From Planctomycetota bacterium (lineage in GTDB: Bacteria; Planctomycetota; PLA2; JAEUHO01), in assembly GCA_030066775.1 (NCBI GenBank), contig JASJAY010000038.1, positions 1 through 33,345 of the forward strand: a stretch of DNA of 33,345 nucleotides, written 5' to 3'. The translations under genes and the position numbers were made by a program. A model generated the notes under the pieces. The model saw only the letters and a program-made list of their open reading frames with translations. It was not told where the DNA came from and made no database searches. Of the stretch, positions 15,161 to 23,755 are shown one piece after another (positions within the stretch are counted from its first letter, which is position 1; each line of letters opens with the position of its first letter).

Positions 15161-16102
15161 TCAGCTGACGCCCGGCAGGTCGGTGACCTCGCCGATGAGC
15201 GTGAGCAGGAGCGCCTTCTCGGTGTGCATGCGGTTCTCGGCCTGGTCGAAGACGACCGAGTGCGGGCCGTCGATGACCCCCGCCGTGACCTCGTGCCCGC
15301 GCCACGCGGGCAGGCAGTGCATGAAGATCGCGTCGTCCTTGGCCTCGCCCATGACCGCCTCGTCGACGCGGAAGGGGCCGAGCTCCTCGAGCCGCTTCGC
15401 CTTCTCCTCGGCGGGCACGCGGTACGACATCCACGAGTCCGTGTAGATCACGTCGGCACCCGAGGCGGCCTCGCGGGCGTCGTGCACCACGCGCACATTG
15501 CAGCCCAGGCCGGCGGCCTCCTCGATCACGCGCGCCTCGGGACTGTACGCCTCGAGGTCGGGACAGCCGATCGTGAGCTCGCCGCTCGTGAGCGCGGCCG
15601 CGCGCATGAGCGAGTAGGCGACGTTGTTGCACGCGTCGCCGATGTAGGTGACCCGCATGCCCGCCAGGTCGCCGCGCTTCTCCTGGATCGTGAGGTAGTC
15701 GGCCATCGCCTGGCAGGGGTGGGCCTCGTTGGTCATGGCGTTGATGACCGGCACGGTGGCGTGCTCGGCGAGCTTCGTGAGCTCGTCGTGCGAGTACAGG
15801 CGCGCCGTGACCGCGTTGCAGTAGCGGCTCAGCGTGCGCGCGACGTCCTCCATGCTTTCCTTGCCGGCGCCCCACGGGCTGTGGACCGTGTAGTAGTTGA
15901 TGGCGTGGCCGTGCAGCTGCGTCATCGCCGTCTCGAACGAGAGTCGCGTACGCAGCGACGGTGCCTCGAAGATCATCAAGAGCGTCTTCTCGTACAGCGC
16001 GCGGATGTAGTTCTGCGGGTGCGCTTTGAGCTCCGCGGCGCGGGCCAAGAGGCCGCTGAGGTCCTCGGGCGTCAGGTCGGCGAGCGTGAGCAGGTCCTTC
16101 AT
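15161..16102 (-). CDS. argF: Ornithine carbamoyltransferase-family protein
   Basis: 313 residues with both transcarbamylase domains. Carbamoyl-phosphate-binding SLRTR is at 49-53 (STRTR in most members), HPCQAMAD at 128-135, YIGDACNNVAYS at 153-164, and HCLPAWRGHEV at 262-272. These place it with ornithine rather than aspartate transcarbamylases. The ornithine-binding SMG motif, expected after D-x-W-x, is replaced: residues 222-230 read DSWMSYRVP, so Asp222 and Ser226 are kept but Met and Gly are Tyr and Arg. Substrate may differ from ornithine. GAGGA precedes the ATG, ten bases after the upstream GTPase-like gene, with carbamate kinase first in the operon. No arginine deiminase or other arg gene is present in the window. 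Confidence 0.85.
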   Translation of the reverse strand: MKDLLTLADLTPEDLSGLLARAAELKAHPQNYIRALYEKTLLMIFEAPSLRTRLSFETAMTQLHGHAINYYTVHSPWGAGKESMEDVARTLSRYCNAVTARLYSHDELTKLAEHATVPVINAMTNEAHPCQAMADYLTIQEKRGDLAGMRVTYIGDACNNVAYSLMRAAALTSGELTIGCPDLEAYSPEARVIEEAAGLGCNVRVVHDAREAASGADVIYTDSWMSYRVPAEEKAKRLEELGPFRVDEAVMGEAKDDAIFMHCLPAWRGHEVTAGVIDGPHSVVFDQAENRMHTEKALLLTLIGEVTDLPGVS

Positions 16103-16112
16103 CGATTCGTCC

Positions 16113-17429
16113 TCAGATCAAGCCGCGGTCGGTGAGCAGTGCCTCGAGCGCGTCGGTGCTGACCTGCCCGAGCTCGTATCCCACGCTCACGACGGGCCGC
16201 TCGATCTCCATGACGCGCTCCAGGTTCGCCGGCGAGCCGTCGACGACGACATCGCCGGGCACGGCGTTGATCGTCGCTTCGAGGTCGCGCACCTGTTCGT
16301 CGCCGTATCCCATGGCGGGGATCTCGCGCTCGAGATGCGGATACGCGGCATAGGTGTCGCGGAGCGACCCCTGGATGTGGCCGTGCGGGTCCGCGATCGT
16401 CCCGCCGTGGGCCTTCACGGCGAGGCTGCCCGCGCCGAAGGTCGCGCCGCCGTGCGTCAGGGTGGGGCCGTCCCCCACCACGACGCAGGACTTGCCCTCG
16501 ACCAGCTCCGGCTTGTCGACGACGAGCTCGGAGCGTGCCTCGATGATCCGCGCGGCGGGATTCGTCGCGGCGACGTTGGCGCGCACGGTCTCGACGTCCA
16601 TCGGGTCCGCGCTGTCGACCTTGTTGATCACCACGGCGTGGGCCTGCATCAGGTTCACGAGGCCGGGGTAGTACGAGAGCTCGTGACCCGGGCGGTGCGG
16701 GTCCACGACCGTGATCGCGAGGTCCGGCAGCACCATCGGGATGTCGTTGTTGCCCCCGTCGAAGATGAGGACGTCGGCCTCCGCCTGGGCGGCCGCGACG
16801 ATGGCGCGGTAGTCGAAGCCCGCGTAGATCACGAAGCCGTGGTCGATCCACGGCTGGTACTCCTCTTCTTCCTCCACCGTCGTGTGCTCGCGGGCGAAGT
16901 CCTCGTCCGTCGCGAAGCGCTGGCACGCCTGAACGGCGAGGTCGCCGTACGGCATGCTGTGGCGGATGCCCACGACCTTGCGGCCGTGCTTGCGCAGGAT
17001 CGTGGCGATGCGGCGCGAGGTCTGGGACTTGCCGCAGCCCGTGCGCACGGCGGTCACGGCGATCACGGGCTTCTCGGCCGGCACGCCGGTCTCGCGCAGG
17101 CTGAGCATGCGGAAGCTCGCGCCGGCCGCGAGCACGCGCGAGCCCTTGCTCATGACGGCTTGGTGCGAGAGATCCGAGTACGAGATGCAGACCTCGTCGA
17201 TGCCGTGCGTCTGGATCAGCGTCTCGAGCTCGGACTCCGGGTGGATCGGAATGCCGTCCGGGTGCTTCGGACCCGCCAGCACGGCCGGGAACTTCCGGTC
17301 CGCGATTCCGGGGATCTGCTCCGCCGTGAAGGCGACGACGTCGTACTCGTCCCGGTCCTTGTAGTAGACGAGGAAGTTGTGAAAGTCGCGCCCCGCGGCG
17401 CCCATGATCAAGACCCTCTGGGGCATCAT
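16113..17429 (-). CDS. Cyclic 2,3-diphosphoglycerate synthetase-like GTPase
   Basis: 438 residues, resembling archaeal cyclic 2,3-diphosphoglycerate synthetase and the bacterial predicted GTPases of that group (COG2403 as I remember it). An N-terminal Rossmann-like part (RVLIMGAAGRDFHNF, residues 5-19) is followed by a P-loop, AVRTGCGKSQTSR (127-139). Walker B-like VLIFDGGNNDIP and a G4-type NKVD (in VVINKVDSADP) suggest a GTP- or ATP-dependent enzyme. Two adjacent ATGs overlap the arcC stop (ATGATG); GAGGAG is just upstream, so I take 17429. A start at 17459 would add MDHPVIEERS. The operon position, between carbamate kinase and a transcarbamylase, suggests carbamoyl-phosphate or related metabolism rather than thermoprotectant synthesis (inference). 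Confidence 0.82.
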   Translation of the reverse strand: MMPQRVLIMGAAGRDFHNFLVYYKDRDEYDVVAFTAEQIPGIADRKFPAVLAGPKHPDGIPIHPESELETLIQTHGIDEVCISYSDLSHQAVMSKGSRVLAAGASFRMLSLRETGVPAEKPVIAVTAVRTGCGKSQTSRRIATILRKHGRKVVGIRHSMPYGDLAVQACQRFATDEDFAREHTTVEEEEEYQPWIDHGFVIYAGFDYRAIVAAAQAEADVLIFDGGNNDIPMVLPDLAITVVDPHRPGHELSYYPGLVNLMQAHAVVINKVDSADPMDVETVRANVAATNPAARIIEARSELVVDKPELVEGKSCVVVGDGPTLTHGGATFGAGSLAVKAHGGTIADPHGHIQGSLRDTYAAYPHLEREIPAMGYGDEQVRDLEATINAVPGDVVVDGSPANLERVMEIERPVVSVGYELGQVSTDALEALLTDRGLI

Positions 17430-18400
17430 GCTCCTCTCTTCGATGACCGGGTGATCCACGTACCGCCGCGCCCCCCGAGCGCGCGGCCGAGCCAGGCGAT
17501 GGACGTGATCAACACGTCCGTGCCGCCCCGCTCCAGGAACTCGATCGCCGCCTGCACCTTGGGCCCCATCGAGCCCGGCGGGAACTGCCCGTCTTCGGCC
17601 ATGCGGCGGGCCTCGTCGATGGTCAGGCGCGGCACCCGCTTGGCGTTCTTCGCCTGATAGTCCCGGAACACCGCGCGCTCACCGGTCAGGATGATCAGGC
17701 GCGGCGCGCCGACAGCGGTGGCCAGGAGGCCCGAGGCGAGGTCCTTGTCGATGACGGCGGGCACGCCCTCGAGCATGCCGTTCCGCTTGCGCACGACGGG
17801 TACGCCGCCACCGCCGGCCGCGATCACGATGATGCCCTGCTGCAACAGCGTCTCGATCGTGTCGACGTCGTCGATCTCGACCGGCTCGGGGGACGCGACG
17901 ACACGACGCCAGCCGCGCCCCTTCTGGTTCACCATCGGGAAGCCGTGGCGCTTGAGCTCCTTGGCGCGCTTCGGGCCGTAGTAGGGCCCGACCGGCTTCG
18001 TCGGCTCGTCGAACGCCGGGTCCTTGCGGTCCACCAGGACCAGCGTCAGCAGGCTGACGACCGGGCGGGAGAGCCCGTTGCGCGCGAGCACGTTCTGCAG
18101 GCTCTGCTCGAGCAGATAGCCGATCTCGCCCTGGGACTCGGCAACGCACATCTCGAGCGGGATCGCGTAGGCCTTGCCGAGCGCCTCCTCGACCCGTACG
18201 AGGATGTTGCCGACCTGGAAGCCGTTGCCGTGCGTGAGCACGAGCGACTTGCCGGACTCGACGAGCGGTACGAGCGCGCGCATGGCGCGACGCGCGTTGC
18301 CGACCTGGGACGCGAGCGTCGGCGCCTCACCGGGACGCAGGAGCGCATTGCCCCCGAGGGCGACCACGACCCGATCCTGCTTCTTCGGCTTTCGGCCCAC
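17426..18400 (-). CDS. arcC: Carbamate kinase
   Basis: Reversibly makes ATP and carbamate from carbamoyl phosphate and ADP. The amino-acid-kinase fold is clear in 324 residues: ALGGNALLRPGE near the N-terminus, LTHGNGFQVGN (about 55-65), FDEPTKPVGPYY, the long IIVIAAGGGGVPVV loop, and AVIDKDLASGLLA before the nucleotide site. The GTG at 18400 gives normal length; GAGGAGG lies slightly far upstream. An ATG at 18463 and still earlier codons are open, but that sequence looks like the divergent promoter region. It overlaps the next gene by ATGA. In most bacteria arcC sits with arginine deiminase or with ureide genes; here neither is nearby. Confidence 0.92.
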   Translation of the reverse strand: MGRKPKKQDRVVVALGGNALLRPGEAPTLASQVGNARRAMRALVPLVESGKSLVLTHGNGFQVGNILVRVEEALGKAYAIPLEMCVAESQGEIGYLLEQSLQNVLARNGLSRPVVSLLTLVLVDRKDPAFDEPTKPVGPYYGPKRAKELKRHGFPMVNQKGRGWRRVVASPEPVEIDDVDTIETLLQQGIIVIAAGGGGVPVVRKRNGMLEGVPAVIDKDLASGLLATAVGAPRLIILTGERAVFRDYQAKNAKRVPRLTIDEARRMAEDGQFPPGSMGPKVQAAIEFLERGGTDVLITSIAWLGRALGGRGGTWITRSSKRGA

Positions 18401-18555
18401 GGACGACCCGCCCTCCTCGTCGGCTCCGGACTCTACCCGCAGGCGCGCAGGACCGAAGTCCATCGTCGGAACCGGCGCGCCAACGCGCAGACGCCGTGCC
18501 GCGTAGCAAGTGCGGGGCGCAAATCGAACGAAATCGCCGAATCCGGAGGCTCTCG

Positions 18556-19818
18556 ATGCTGCCGCACGCCTGGAACGTCCCCGCCATCCTCGCCCTGACC
18601 CTGCTCCTCGGTGCCGGGGGCGCAAACGCGAACGACGACGCCGAGGAGGTCGACGTCCTCAAGCAGCTCGGGCTTCCGGGCATGGCACGCGCACACATCA
18701 AGACGATGGTCGAACGCGGCATCCCGTTGTCCGTCGAGGCGAAGGTGCGCGGGACCGACAAGGCGCCCGCCAAGGGCGCGAAGCTCGAGCTGCGCTGGAA
18801 GGGTGGCTCGAAGACGCTCACGACGGGGGACGCGGGGAGCGTCACCTTCGGCGTGACGGCCGAGATGCTGCCGAGCCCGAAGCTCGTCGTGCCGGCCGGC
18901 CACCGGGTCACGCTCAGCACGCCCTTGATGCGGATCTCGGTCGCAACGGGATCGGGCGCGAGCGGCCCCGGCGCACCGGCGCCCGAGGTGTTGGACCTCG
19001 ACGCGCTCGAGCGCATGACCCACGACGGGCTCGAGGTGTACCACCCCGAGGGACGGGAGGCCGTCGCGCTCGACGCCATGCAGTTCCTCGCGCGCGTCCG
19101 GGGCTATCTGGACGGCCGCCTGGGGCTCGAAGTCGAGACGCCGTTCGGGCTCGCGCTCCACGACCGGACGGCGCCGCGCGTGAACGTGATCGGGCGCTCG
19201 GTGTTCCCCTTCTCCATCAAGGCTTGGAAGGGCGACACCGAGCGTCCCGGGATGGTGCACTGGGTCCAGATCCACGAGTGGGTCGAGCTGACGCTCGTCA
19301 CGCCCGGCCTGTATGTCCAAGACAAGCAGACGCGCTACGTGGGCGACGGGCTCGCGGAGCTCCTGTCATACGAGTACTGCCGCCGCCACCACGCCCACGA
19401 AGTGCCCGTACGCCTGAAGCAGTACGTGGAGCGCGTCGATGCGCTGCTCAAGGCAGGCAAGACCACCTACGACCTGCGGCGCGACTTCCAGGCCCACGTC
19501 CAGACTCGAACCTTGACGGGCGCGGAGGCCGCGGACTGGAGGCGCCGCCGGCTCGCCGGCGGCGTGCGGCCGAGCCTGAACGAGGTCGCGGGCTACGCGC
19601 TCGCCTTCCTGTACTGGCACCGCATCCAGCAGCAGGGCGGCGATGAGGCGCTGCGTCAGGTGGTCGCCTGGATCGTGAAGCCGGACAACCCGGCCCGGAA
19701 CGGAACGGGGCTCACCACGCACCTGACCTCGGTCCTGGGTGAGGCGCCGTCCCCGGTGATCGACCTGACCGAAGCTCGCGCGGCGCTCGCATCGCTTCTG
19801 GCGAAGGCAACGCACTAG
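18556..19818 (+). CDS. Secreted protein with degenerate MA-clan metalloprotease-like motif
   Basis: 420 residues. MLPHAWNVPAILALTLLLGAGGANA is a signal peptide. The middle (KGAKLELRWKGGSKTLTTGDAGSVTFGV) resembles an Ig-like repeat, and residues around 150-290 are unassigned. The segment VQIHEWVELTLVTPGLYVQ, then RYVGDGLAELLSYEY, has the shape of a gluzincin active site (HExxH plus a downstream E), with the second His replaced by Glu and the later Glu by Asp, 20 residues apart. This may be an inactive homolog or a coincidence. GGAGG eight bases before the ATG decides the start; an earlier ATG at 18496 would add 20 residues before the signal peptide. It diverges from the arcC operon. Confidence 0.7.
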   Translation: MLPHAWNVPAILALTLLLGAGGANANDDAEEVDVLKQLGLPGMARAHIKTMVERGIPLSVEAKVRGTDKAPAKGAKLELRWKGGSKTLTTGDAGSVTFGVTAEMLPSPKLVVPAGHRVTLSTPLMRISVATGSGASGPGAPAPEVLDLDALERMTHDGLEVYHPEGREAVALDAMQFLARVRGYLDGRLGLEVETPFGLALHDRTAPRVNVIGRSVFPFSIKAWKGDTERPGMVHWVQIHEWVELTLVTPGLYVQDKQTRYVGDGLAELLSYEYCRRHHAHEVPVRLKQYVERVDALLKAGKTTYDLRRDFQAHVQTRTLTGAEAADWRRRRLAGGVRPSLNEVAGYALAFLYWHRIQQQGGDEALRQVVAWIVKPDNPARNGTGLTTHLTSVLGEAPSPVIDLTEARAALASLLAKATH

Positions 19819-19920
19819 CGCGGTCGCACCGGGATGGGGAGTGTTCCGCAACAGGGTGCGGGACGGTCCGCGATTCCTACGTGAGCCGGCGGGCGCGCGG
19901 GCGCAGTCCGCGTAACGACG

Positions 19921-19936
19921 GGCGCCTACGGGCGCC
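19921..19936 (+). terminator. GGCGCC-TACG-GGCGCC hairpin
   Basis: A 6-bp GC stem with a TACG tetraloop, about 100 bases after the end of the secreted-protein gene. No T-run follows directly. It is the best terminator candidate in the 213-bp gap (19819-20031), which also holds an inverted repeat and a sigma-54-like promoter. I see no gene in this gap. Confidence 0.3.
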
Positions 19937-19969
19937 GGAACACACGCGAACGCGACTTATCAGATATGT

Positions 19970-19982
19970 GAAACACGGTTTC
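19970..19982. promoter_or_regulatory. Inverted repeat GAAAC-ACG-GTTTC
   Basis: Perfect 5-3-5 inverted repeat five bases upstream of the sigma-54-like element of the respiratory operon, in a locally AT-rich stretch that contrasts with the surrounding GC-rich DNA. It could bind a regulator of the operon; no known regulator consensus is matched. Confidence 0.35.
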
Positions 19983-19986
19983 TTTA

Positions 19987-20003
19987 TTGGCTAGGCGTTT
20001 GCT
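19987..20003 (+). promoter_or_regulatory. Candidate sigma-54 promoter for the respiratory operon
   Basis: TTGGCTAGGCGTTTGCT fits the -24/-12 pattern YTGGCACG-N4-TTGCW with two mismatches. The invariant GG (19989-19990) and GC (20001-20002) are present and separated by the required 10 bases. Initiation about 12 bases past the GC would leave a short leader carrying the AGGAGG site of the flavoprotein gene. Strand and position fit; no enhancer-binding activator was found in the window. Confidence 0.5.
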
Positions 20004-20031
20004 CTCCCGCGCGAGCAGGAGGCACTGCGTC

Positions 20032-21786
20032 ATGCCCAGCTTCGATGTCGAGGTCCCGGACCTGGGGTACTTCGAACGTCTCATCGCGTGTCGGCACGCG
20101 TGTCCCGTCCACACGGATGCCAGCGGCTACGTCCAAGCCGTTGCCGAAGGCGACTACGAGCTGGCCTACCGGATCGCACGCGGCCCCAACCCCTTCGCCT
20201 CCATCTGCGGCCGGGTCTGCGGCGCGCCCTGCGAGTACGCCTGCCGCCGGGGCACGATCGACCGCCCGGTCTCGATCCGGGCCATCAAGCGCACGGCCAC
20301 CGAGCGCTACGGGGTCGAGAGCCCCAAGGACCTGCGCACGACGCTCGAGATGTCGACCGCCGCCGGCTCGCTCGACGCCGAGCCGAACGGTGAGAAGGTC
20401 GCCGTGGTGGGCGCCGGCGTGGCCGGCCTCACCTGCGCCCACGACCTCCGGCGCCTGGGCTACGCGGTCACGGTCTTCGAGGCCCTGCCCAAGCCGGGCG
20501 GCATGCTGCGCTACGGCGTCCCCAAGTTCCGCCTCCCCGTCGACCTGATCGACAACGAGATCAACGCCATCCTCGAGATGGGCGTCGAGCTGCACTGCGG
20601 CGTCCGGATCGGGCGCGACAAGACGCTCGAGGGCCTGCGCGAGGAGGGCTACGCGGCGGTGTTCCTGGGCGTGGGCCTGCAGACCTCGCGCACCCTGCCG
20701 CTCCCGGGCTCCGACCTCGAGGGGGTCGTCCCCGGCCTCAAGCACCTCTACGCCTTCAACACCGACGCCCCCATCGACGACCTGGGGCGCGTGGTGGTGA
20801 TCGGCGGCGGCGACGTCGCCTTCGACTGCGCCCGCACGGCGATCCGCCTGCCGGGCACGAGCGACGTCACGCTGATCTGCCTCGAGTCCCTCGACGAGAT
20901 GCCCGCCGACACGGTGGAGATCCTCGAGGGCGACGAAGAGGGCGTGGTGCGGCGCAACCGCCTCGGGCCCGTGCGCTTCGTCGGCGAGAATGGAAAGGTC
21001 ACCGGCCTCGAGGTGCGCAAGGTCGAGCGCGTCTTCGACGCCATGGGGCGCTTCGACCCGGTCCTCCTCGAGGGCACCGAAGAGATCCTGCCCTGCGACA
21101 CGGTGCTCCTGGCCGTGGGCCAGACGAGCGACACCGAGTTCGCGAGCGGCGTGCAGGAGCTGGAGCTCGGCGGCGGCGGGACGGTCGTGGCCGACTTCGA
21201 CACTGGGCGCACCTCGGTGCCGTGGCTCTTTGCGGGCGGCGACATCGCGCTCGGCCCCAAGCTCTTCATCGACGGTGTGGCCCAGGGCCAGCGCGCCGCG
21301 AAGAGCATCCACGAGTTCGTCAAGGGCGAGGTGATCCCCAAGTCGGGGGATCGCTCCTTCGCCTGCGAGTACGTCCGCCAGGGCCTGCAGCACGACTACC
21401 TGCAGTCCGCGCGCCTCTTCCCCCCCGCCACGGAGCCCGCCTCGCGGCTGGAGTCCACCGAGGCGCCGGTCGAGGTGATGTACGAGGACGTGGACGCGCG
21501 GCAGCAGGGCGCCCGCTGCCTGCGCTGCGAGGTCGAGACGGTCTTCGACGGCACCAAGTGCATCCTCTGCGGCGGGTGCGCGGACGTGTGCCCGACCTGG
21601 TGCCTCCGGCTCGTGACGCTCGAGGAGATCGGCATGGCCGACCCCTCGATGCCGAACGGTAGCGCCATCATCAAGGACGAGGACCGCTGCATCCGCTGCG
21701 CGCAGTGTGCGGTCCGTTGCCCGACGGACGCCATCACGATGGAGCGGATCGTCGGCCACGAGCCGTGGCAGGTGGTGCGCGCATGA
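20032..21786 (+). CDS. GltD/NfnB-like FAD-dependent oxidoreductase with two ferredoxin regions
   Basis: 584 residues. An N-terminal Fe-S region has C20-x3-C24 and C59-x3-C63-x3-C67-x3-C71, as in the small subunit of glutamate synthase. Next comes the FAD site [11 protein letters not shown] (127-132 glycines) and a second dinucleotide site [12 protein letters not shown] (258-263) for NAD(P)H. The C-terminal 2x[4Fe-4S] ferredoxin has C510/C513/C516/C520 and C553/C556/C559/C563. It would pass electrons between NAD(P)H and an unknown carrier. Being first in an operon with a Rieske/cytochrome b complex and a cbb3 oxidase, it may feed quinone or the complex (inference). AGGAGG nine bases upstream supports ATG 20032; the frame is open upstream to a TTG at 19987, inside the promoter element. 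It overlaps the next gene by ATGA. Confidence 0.85.
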   Translation: MPSFDVEVPDLGYFERLIACRHACPVHTDASGYVQAVAEGDYELAYRIARGPNPFASICGRVCGAPCEYACRRGTIDRPVSIRAIKRTATERYGVESPKDLRTTLEMSTAAGSLDAEPNGEKVAVVGAGVAGLTCAHDLRRLGYAVTVFEALPKPGGMLRYGVPKFRLPVDLIDNEINAILEMGVELHCGVRIGRDKTLEGLREEGYAAVFLGVGLQTSRTLPLPGSDLEGVVPGLKHLYAFNTDAPIDDLGRVVVIGGGDVAFDCARTAIRLPGTSDVTLICLESLDEMPADTVEILEGDEEGVVRRNRLGPVRFVGENGKVTGLEVRKVERVFDAMGRFDPVLLEGTEEILPCDTVLLAVGQTSDTEFASGVQELELGGGGTVVADFDTGRTSVPWLFAGGDIALGPKLFIDGVAQGQRAAKSIHEFVKGEVIPKSGDRSFACEYVRQGLQHDYLQSARLFPPATEPASRLESTEAPVEVMYEDVDARQQGARCLRCEVETVFDGTKCILCGGCADVCPTWCLRLVTLEEIGMADPSMPNGSAIIKDEDRCIRCAQCAVRCPTDAITMERIVGHEPWQVVRA

Positions 21787-21935
21787 CGGCGTTGACGGTG
21801 TACCTGCTCCTCGGGGCGGTCTGCATGGGGATCGGCGGTTGGCTGGTCTTCCTGCTCGCGACCCGCACGGGGCAGTGGAAGGACATGGAGCAGGTCAAGT
21901 ACCAGCTCTTCGAAGATCCAGAGGAGATCGAATGA
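21783..21935 (+). CDS. ccoS: CcoS-like small membrane protein
   Basis: 50 residues: one membrane helix ([21 protein letters not shown]), then a short acidic tail with [24 protein letters not shown]. The order helix, basic residue, G-Q-F/W-x-D, then L-F-D/E-D resembles CcoS, the small protein needed to assemble cbb3 oxidase cofactors. It is unusual that it lies between the flavoprotein and the Rieske gene rather than with ccoG or ccoI, but it is in the same operon as the cbb3 genes. Start and stop both overlap neighbours by ATGA. At this length similarity alone is weak evidence. Confidence 0.6.
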   Translation: MTALTVYLLLGAVCMGIGGWLVFLLATRTGQWKDMEQVKYQLFEDPEEIE

Positions 21936-22426
21936 ACAGGCTCGAACACCTCGAGGACGATCGGGCGGGGGCCGTCAAGAAGACCCGTCGCTCGTTCATC
22001 TCGTGGTTCTCGGTCGGCGCCCTGGCGGTGTGCGCGGGCGTCATGACGCTCTTCAACCTGATCTTCCTGAAGCCCCGCGTGAGCCAGGGTGCGGCGAGCA
22101 AGTTCCGCATCGGCAAGCCCGAGAATTACGCGTCGGGCAGCGTCGTGGAGATGAAGGAGGCGAAGGTCGTGGTGCGACGCGATGGGAACCGCATCGCGGC
22201 CATCAGCACCATCTGCACCCACCTCGGGTGCACGGTGAACTCGACCGACGTGGGCTTCGAGTGCCCCTGCCACGGCAGCATCTACGACCTGCAGGGCGAT
22301 GTCGTCGCGGGCCCCGCGCCGGAGCCGCTGGCCTGGTACCGGGTGGGCCTCACCCCGAGCGGTGAGCTCGAGATCGACAAGCAGTCCGTCGTGGACGCGG
22401 GCACGTACCTGGAGGTCGAAGCATGA
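21932..22426 (+). CDS. Rieske iron-sulfur protein of a bc-type complex
   Basis: 164 residues. A twin-arginine signal/anchor [19 protein letters not shown] is followed by the Rieske domain with C95-T-H97-L-G-C100 and C111-P-C-H114-G-S: two cysteines and two histidines bind the [2Fe-2S] cluster, and C100/C113 form the usual disulfide. [10 protein letters not shown] is the proline loop. This subunit takes an electron from quinol and passes it to cytochrome c. ATGA overlaps with both neighbours couple it to the CcoS-like gene and to cytochrome b. Confidence 0.94.
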   Translation: MNRLEHLEDDRAGAVKKTRRSFISWFSVGALAVCAGVMTLFNLIFLKPRVSQGAASKFRIGKPENYASGSVVEMKEAKVVVRRDGNRIAAISTICTHLGCTVNSTDVGFECPCHGSIYDLQGDVVAGPAPEPLAWYRVGLTPSGELEIDKQSVVDAGTYLEVEA

Positions 22427-23745
22427 GCGTCGACCGCGTACCCGAGAAGCCGCTGCCCGAGGGTGACAAGCCCGGGCTGATCTCGTCGCTCAAGCAGATG
22501 CCCACGCGCATCTACCACTCGATCTTCCGCTATCGCCCGGTCCCCCAGAACGAGCTGGAGCAGGCCCAGGCCGTCGCGGACAACTTCTTCTTCCACATCC
22601 ACTCCGCCAAGGTCCGCGAGCGCTCGCTCAAGCTCAAGACGACCTTCGGGCTCGGGATGCTGACACTCAACGTGTTCCTCATCCTGTGCGCGACCGGCGT
22701 GCTCTTGATGTTCTATTACGTCCCGTCGCCCGACGAGGCGTACGAGCGCATGCAGGACCTCAACGGCGCCGTCTTCTTCGGCCGCTTCCTGCGCAACGTG
22801 CATCGATGGGCAGCCGAGGCGATGGTCGTGCTCGCGGTGCTGCACATGATGCGCGTCTTCCTGACGGGAGCGCACAAGAGCCCGCGCGAGTGGAACTGGG
22901 TGCTGGGCGTGGTGCTCTTGCTGCTCACGCTCTTCATGTCGTTCACCGGCTACCTGTTGCCGTGGGACCAGCTGGCCTATTGGGCCGTCACGGTCGGCAC
23001 GGCGATCGCCAAGTACGCACCCCTGATCGGTGAGGATCTGCGGTACGTGCTGCTGGGCGCCGACGAGGTCGGCGGCGAAGCGCTGATCCGCTTCTACGTC
23101 CTCCACGTCGCGGTGCTCCCGGCGATCATGTTCGCGCTCATCGGCTGGCACTTCTGGCGCATCCGCAAGGACGGCGGCCTCGCACGGCCGACCACGCCCC
23201 AGAAGAACGAGGTCACGCCGGTCACGCCCGACGAGCAGCCGGAGTACGACCGGTTCCCCAAGACCGAGGGCAAGACCTACGGACTCATGGCCGTCATCCC
23301 GATCCGCACGCCGCAAACGGGCGCGGACGTGGAGAAGCAGGTCCACTCGTGGCCTTCGGCGCTCGGACGCGAGCTCGTGCTCTTCGTGATCACGCTGCTG
23401 GCGCTGAGCCTGGCGGCGATCGTGTGGGATGCGCCCCTCGAGGGCCCCGCCGATCCGTCGCATCCGCCGAACCCGGCCAAGGCGCCGTGGTACTTCCTCG
23501 GCCTGCAGGAGATGGTTGCCTACGACGCCTTCTGGGGCGGCATCGGCATCCCCACCATCTTCGTCCTGCTGGCCTTCGTCGCGCCGTATCTCGAACGGCG
23601 CAAGGGTGGTGAGGGTGTCTGGTTCCATCCGTCGCGCAGCGCGGCCAACTGGACGTTCCTCAGCATCATGCTGCTGCTGACCGTGTTGACGATCATCGGC
23701 ACCTTCTTCCGCGGTGAAAACTGGGACTTTGTGGTGCCTTGGTAG
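22423..23745 (+). CDS. Cytochrome b of a Rieske/cytochrome b complex
   Basis: 440-residue membrane protein with N- and C-terminal halves of cytochrome b joined. Heme ligands pair as H127/H141 (13 residues between) and H228/H243 (14 between), the spacing of b6f and of menaquinol complexes rather than mitochondrial bc1. The quinol-site motif, PEWY in most members, is [11 protein letters not shown], as in many menaquinol enzymes. A 50-residue polar N-terminal extension and a loop of about 60 residues between the halves (251-320) are longer than usual. The ATG overlaps the Rieske stop. It oxidises quinol and works with the heptaheme cytochrome just downstream. Confidence 0.92.
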   Translation: MSVDRVPEKPLPEGDKPGLISSLKQMPTRIYHSIFRYRPVPQNELEQAQAVADNFFFHIHSAKVRERSLKLKTTFGLGMLTLNVFLILCATGVLLMFYYVPSPDEAYERMQDLNGAVFFGRFLRNVHRWAAEAMVVLAVLHMMRVFLTGAHKSPREWNWVLGVVLLLLTLFMSFTGYLLPWDQLAYWAVTVGTAIAKYAPLIGEDLRYVLLGADEVGGEALIRFYVLHVAVLPAIMFALIGWHFWRIRKDGGLARPTTPQKNEVTPVTPDEQPEYDRFPKTEGKTYGLMAVIPIRTPQTGADVEKQVHSWPSALGRELVLFVITLLALSLAAIVWDAPLEGPADPSHPPNPAKAPWYFLGLQEMVAYDAFWGGIGIPTIFVLLAFVAPYLERRKGGEGVWFHPSRSAANWTFLSIMLLLTVLTIIGTFFRGENWDFVVPW

Positions 23746-23755
23746 GGACGAGACG

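Noticed and set aside
19926..20114. 62-codon minus-strand frame in the gap before the flavoprotein
   Set aside because: It overlaps the promoter-like region and the flavoprotein start, lacks a ribosome binding site and shows no family.
19984..21759. 591-codon open frame on the minus strand opposite the flavoprotein
   Set aside because: A shadow of GC-rich codon use: composition is low-complexity (R, A, H, D, V), there are no recognisable domains, and the opposite strand has a clear FAD/Fe-S protein.
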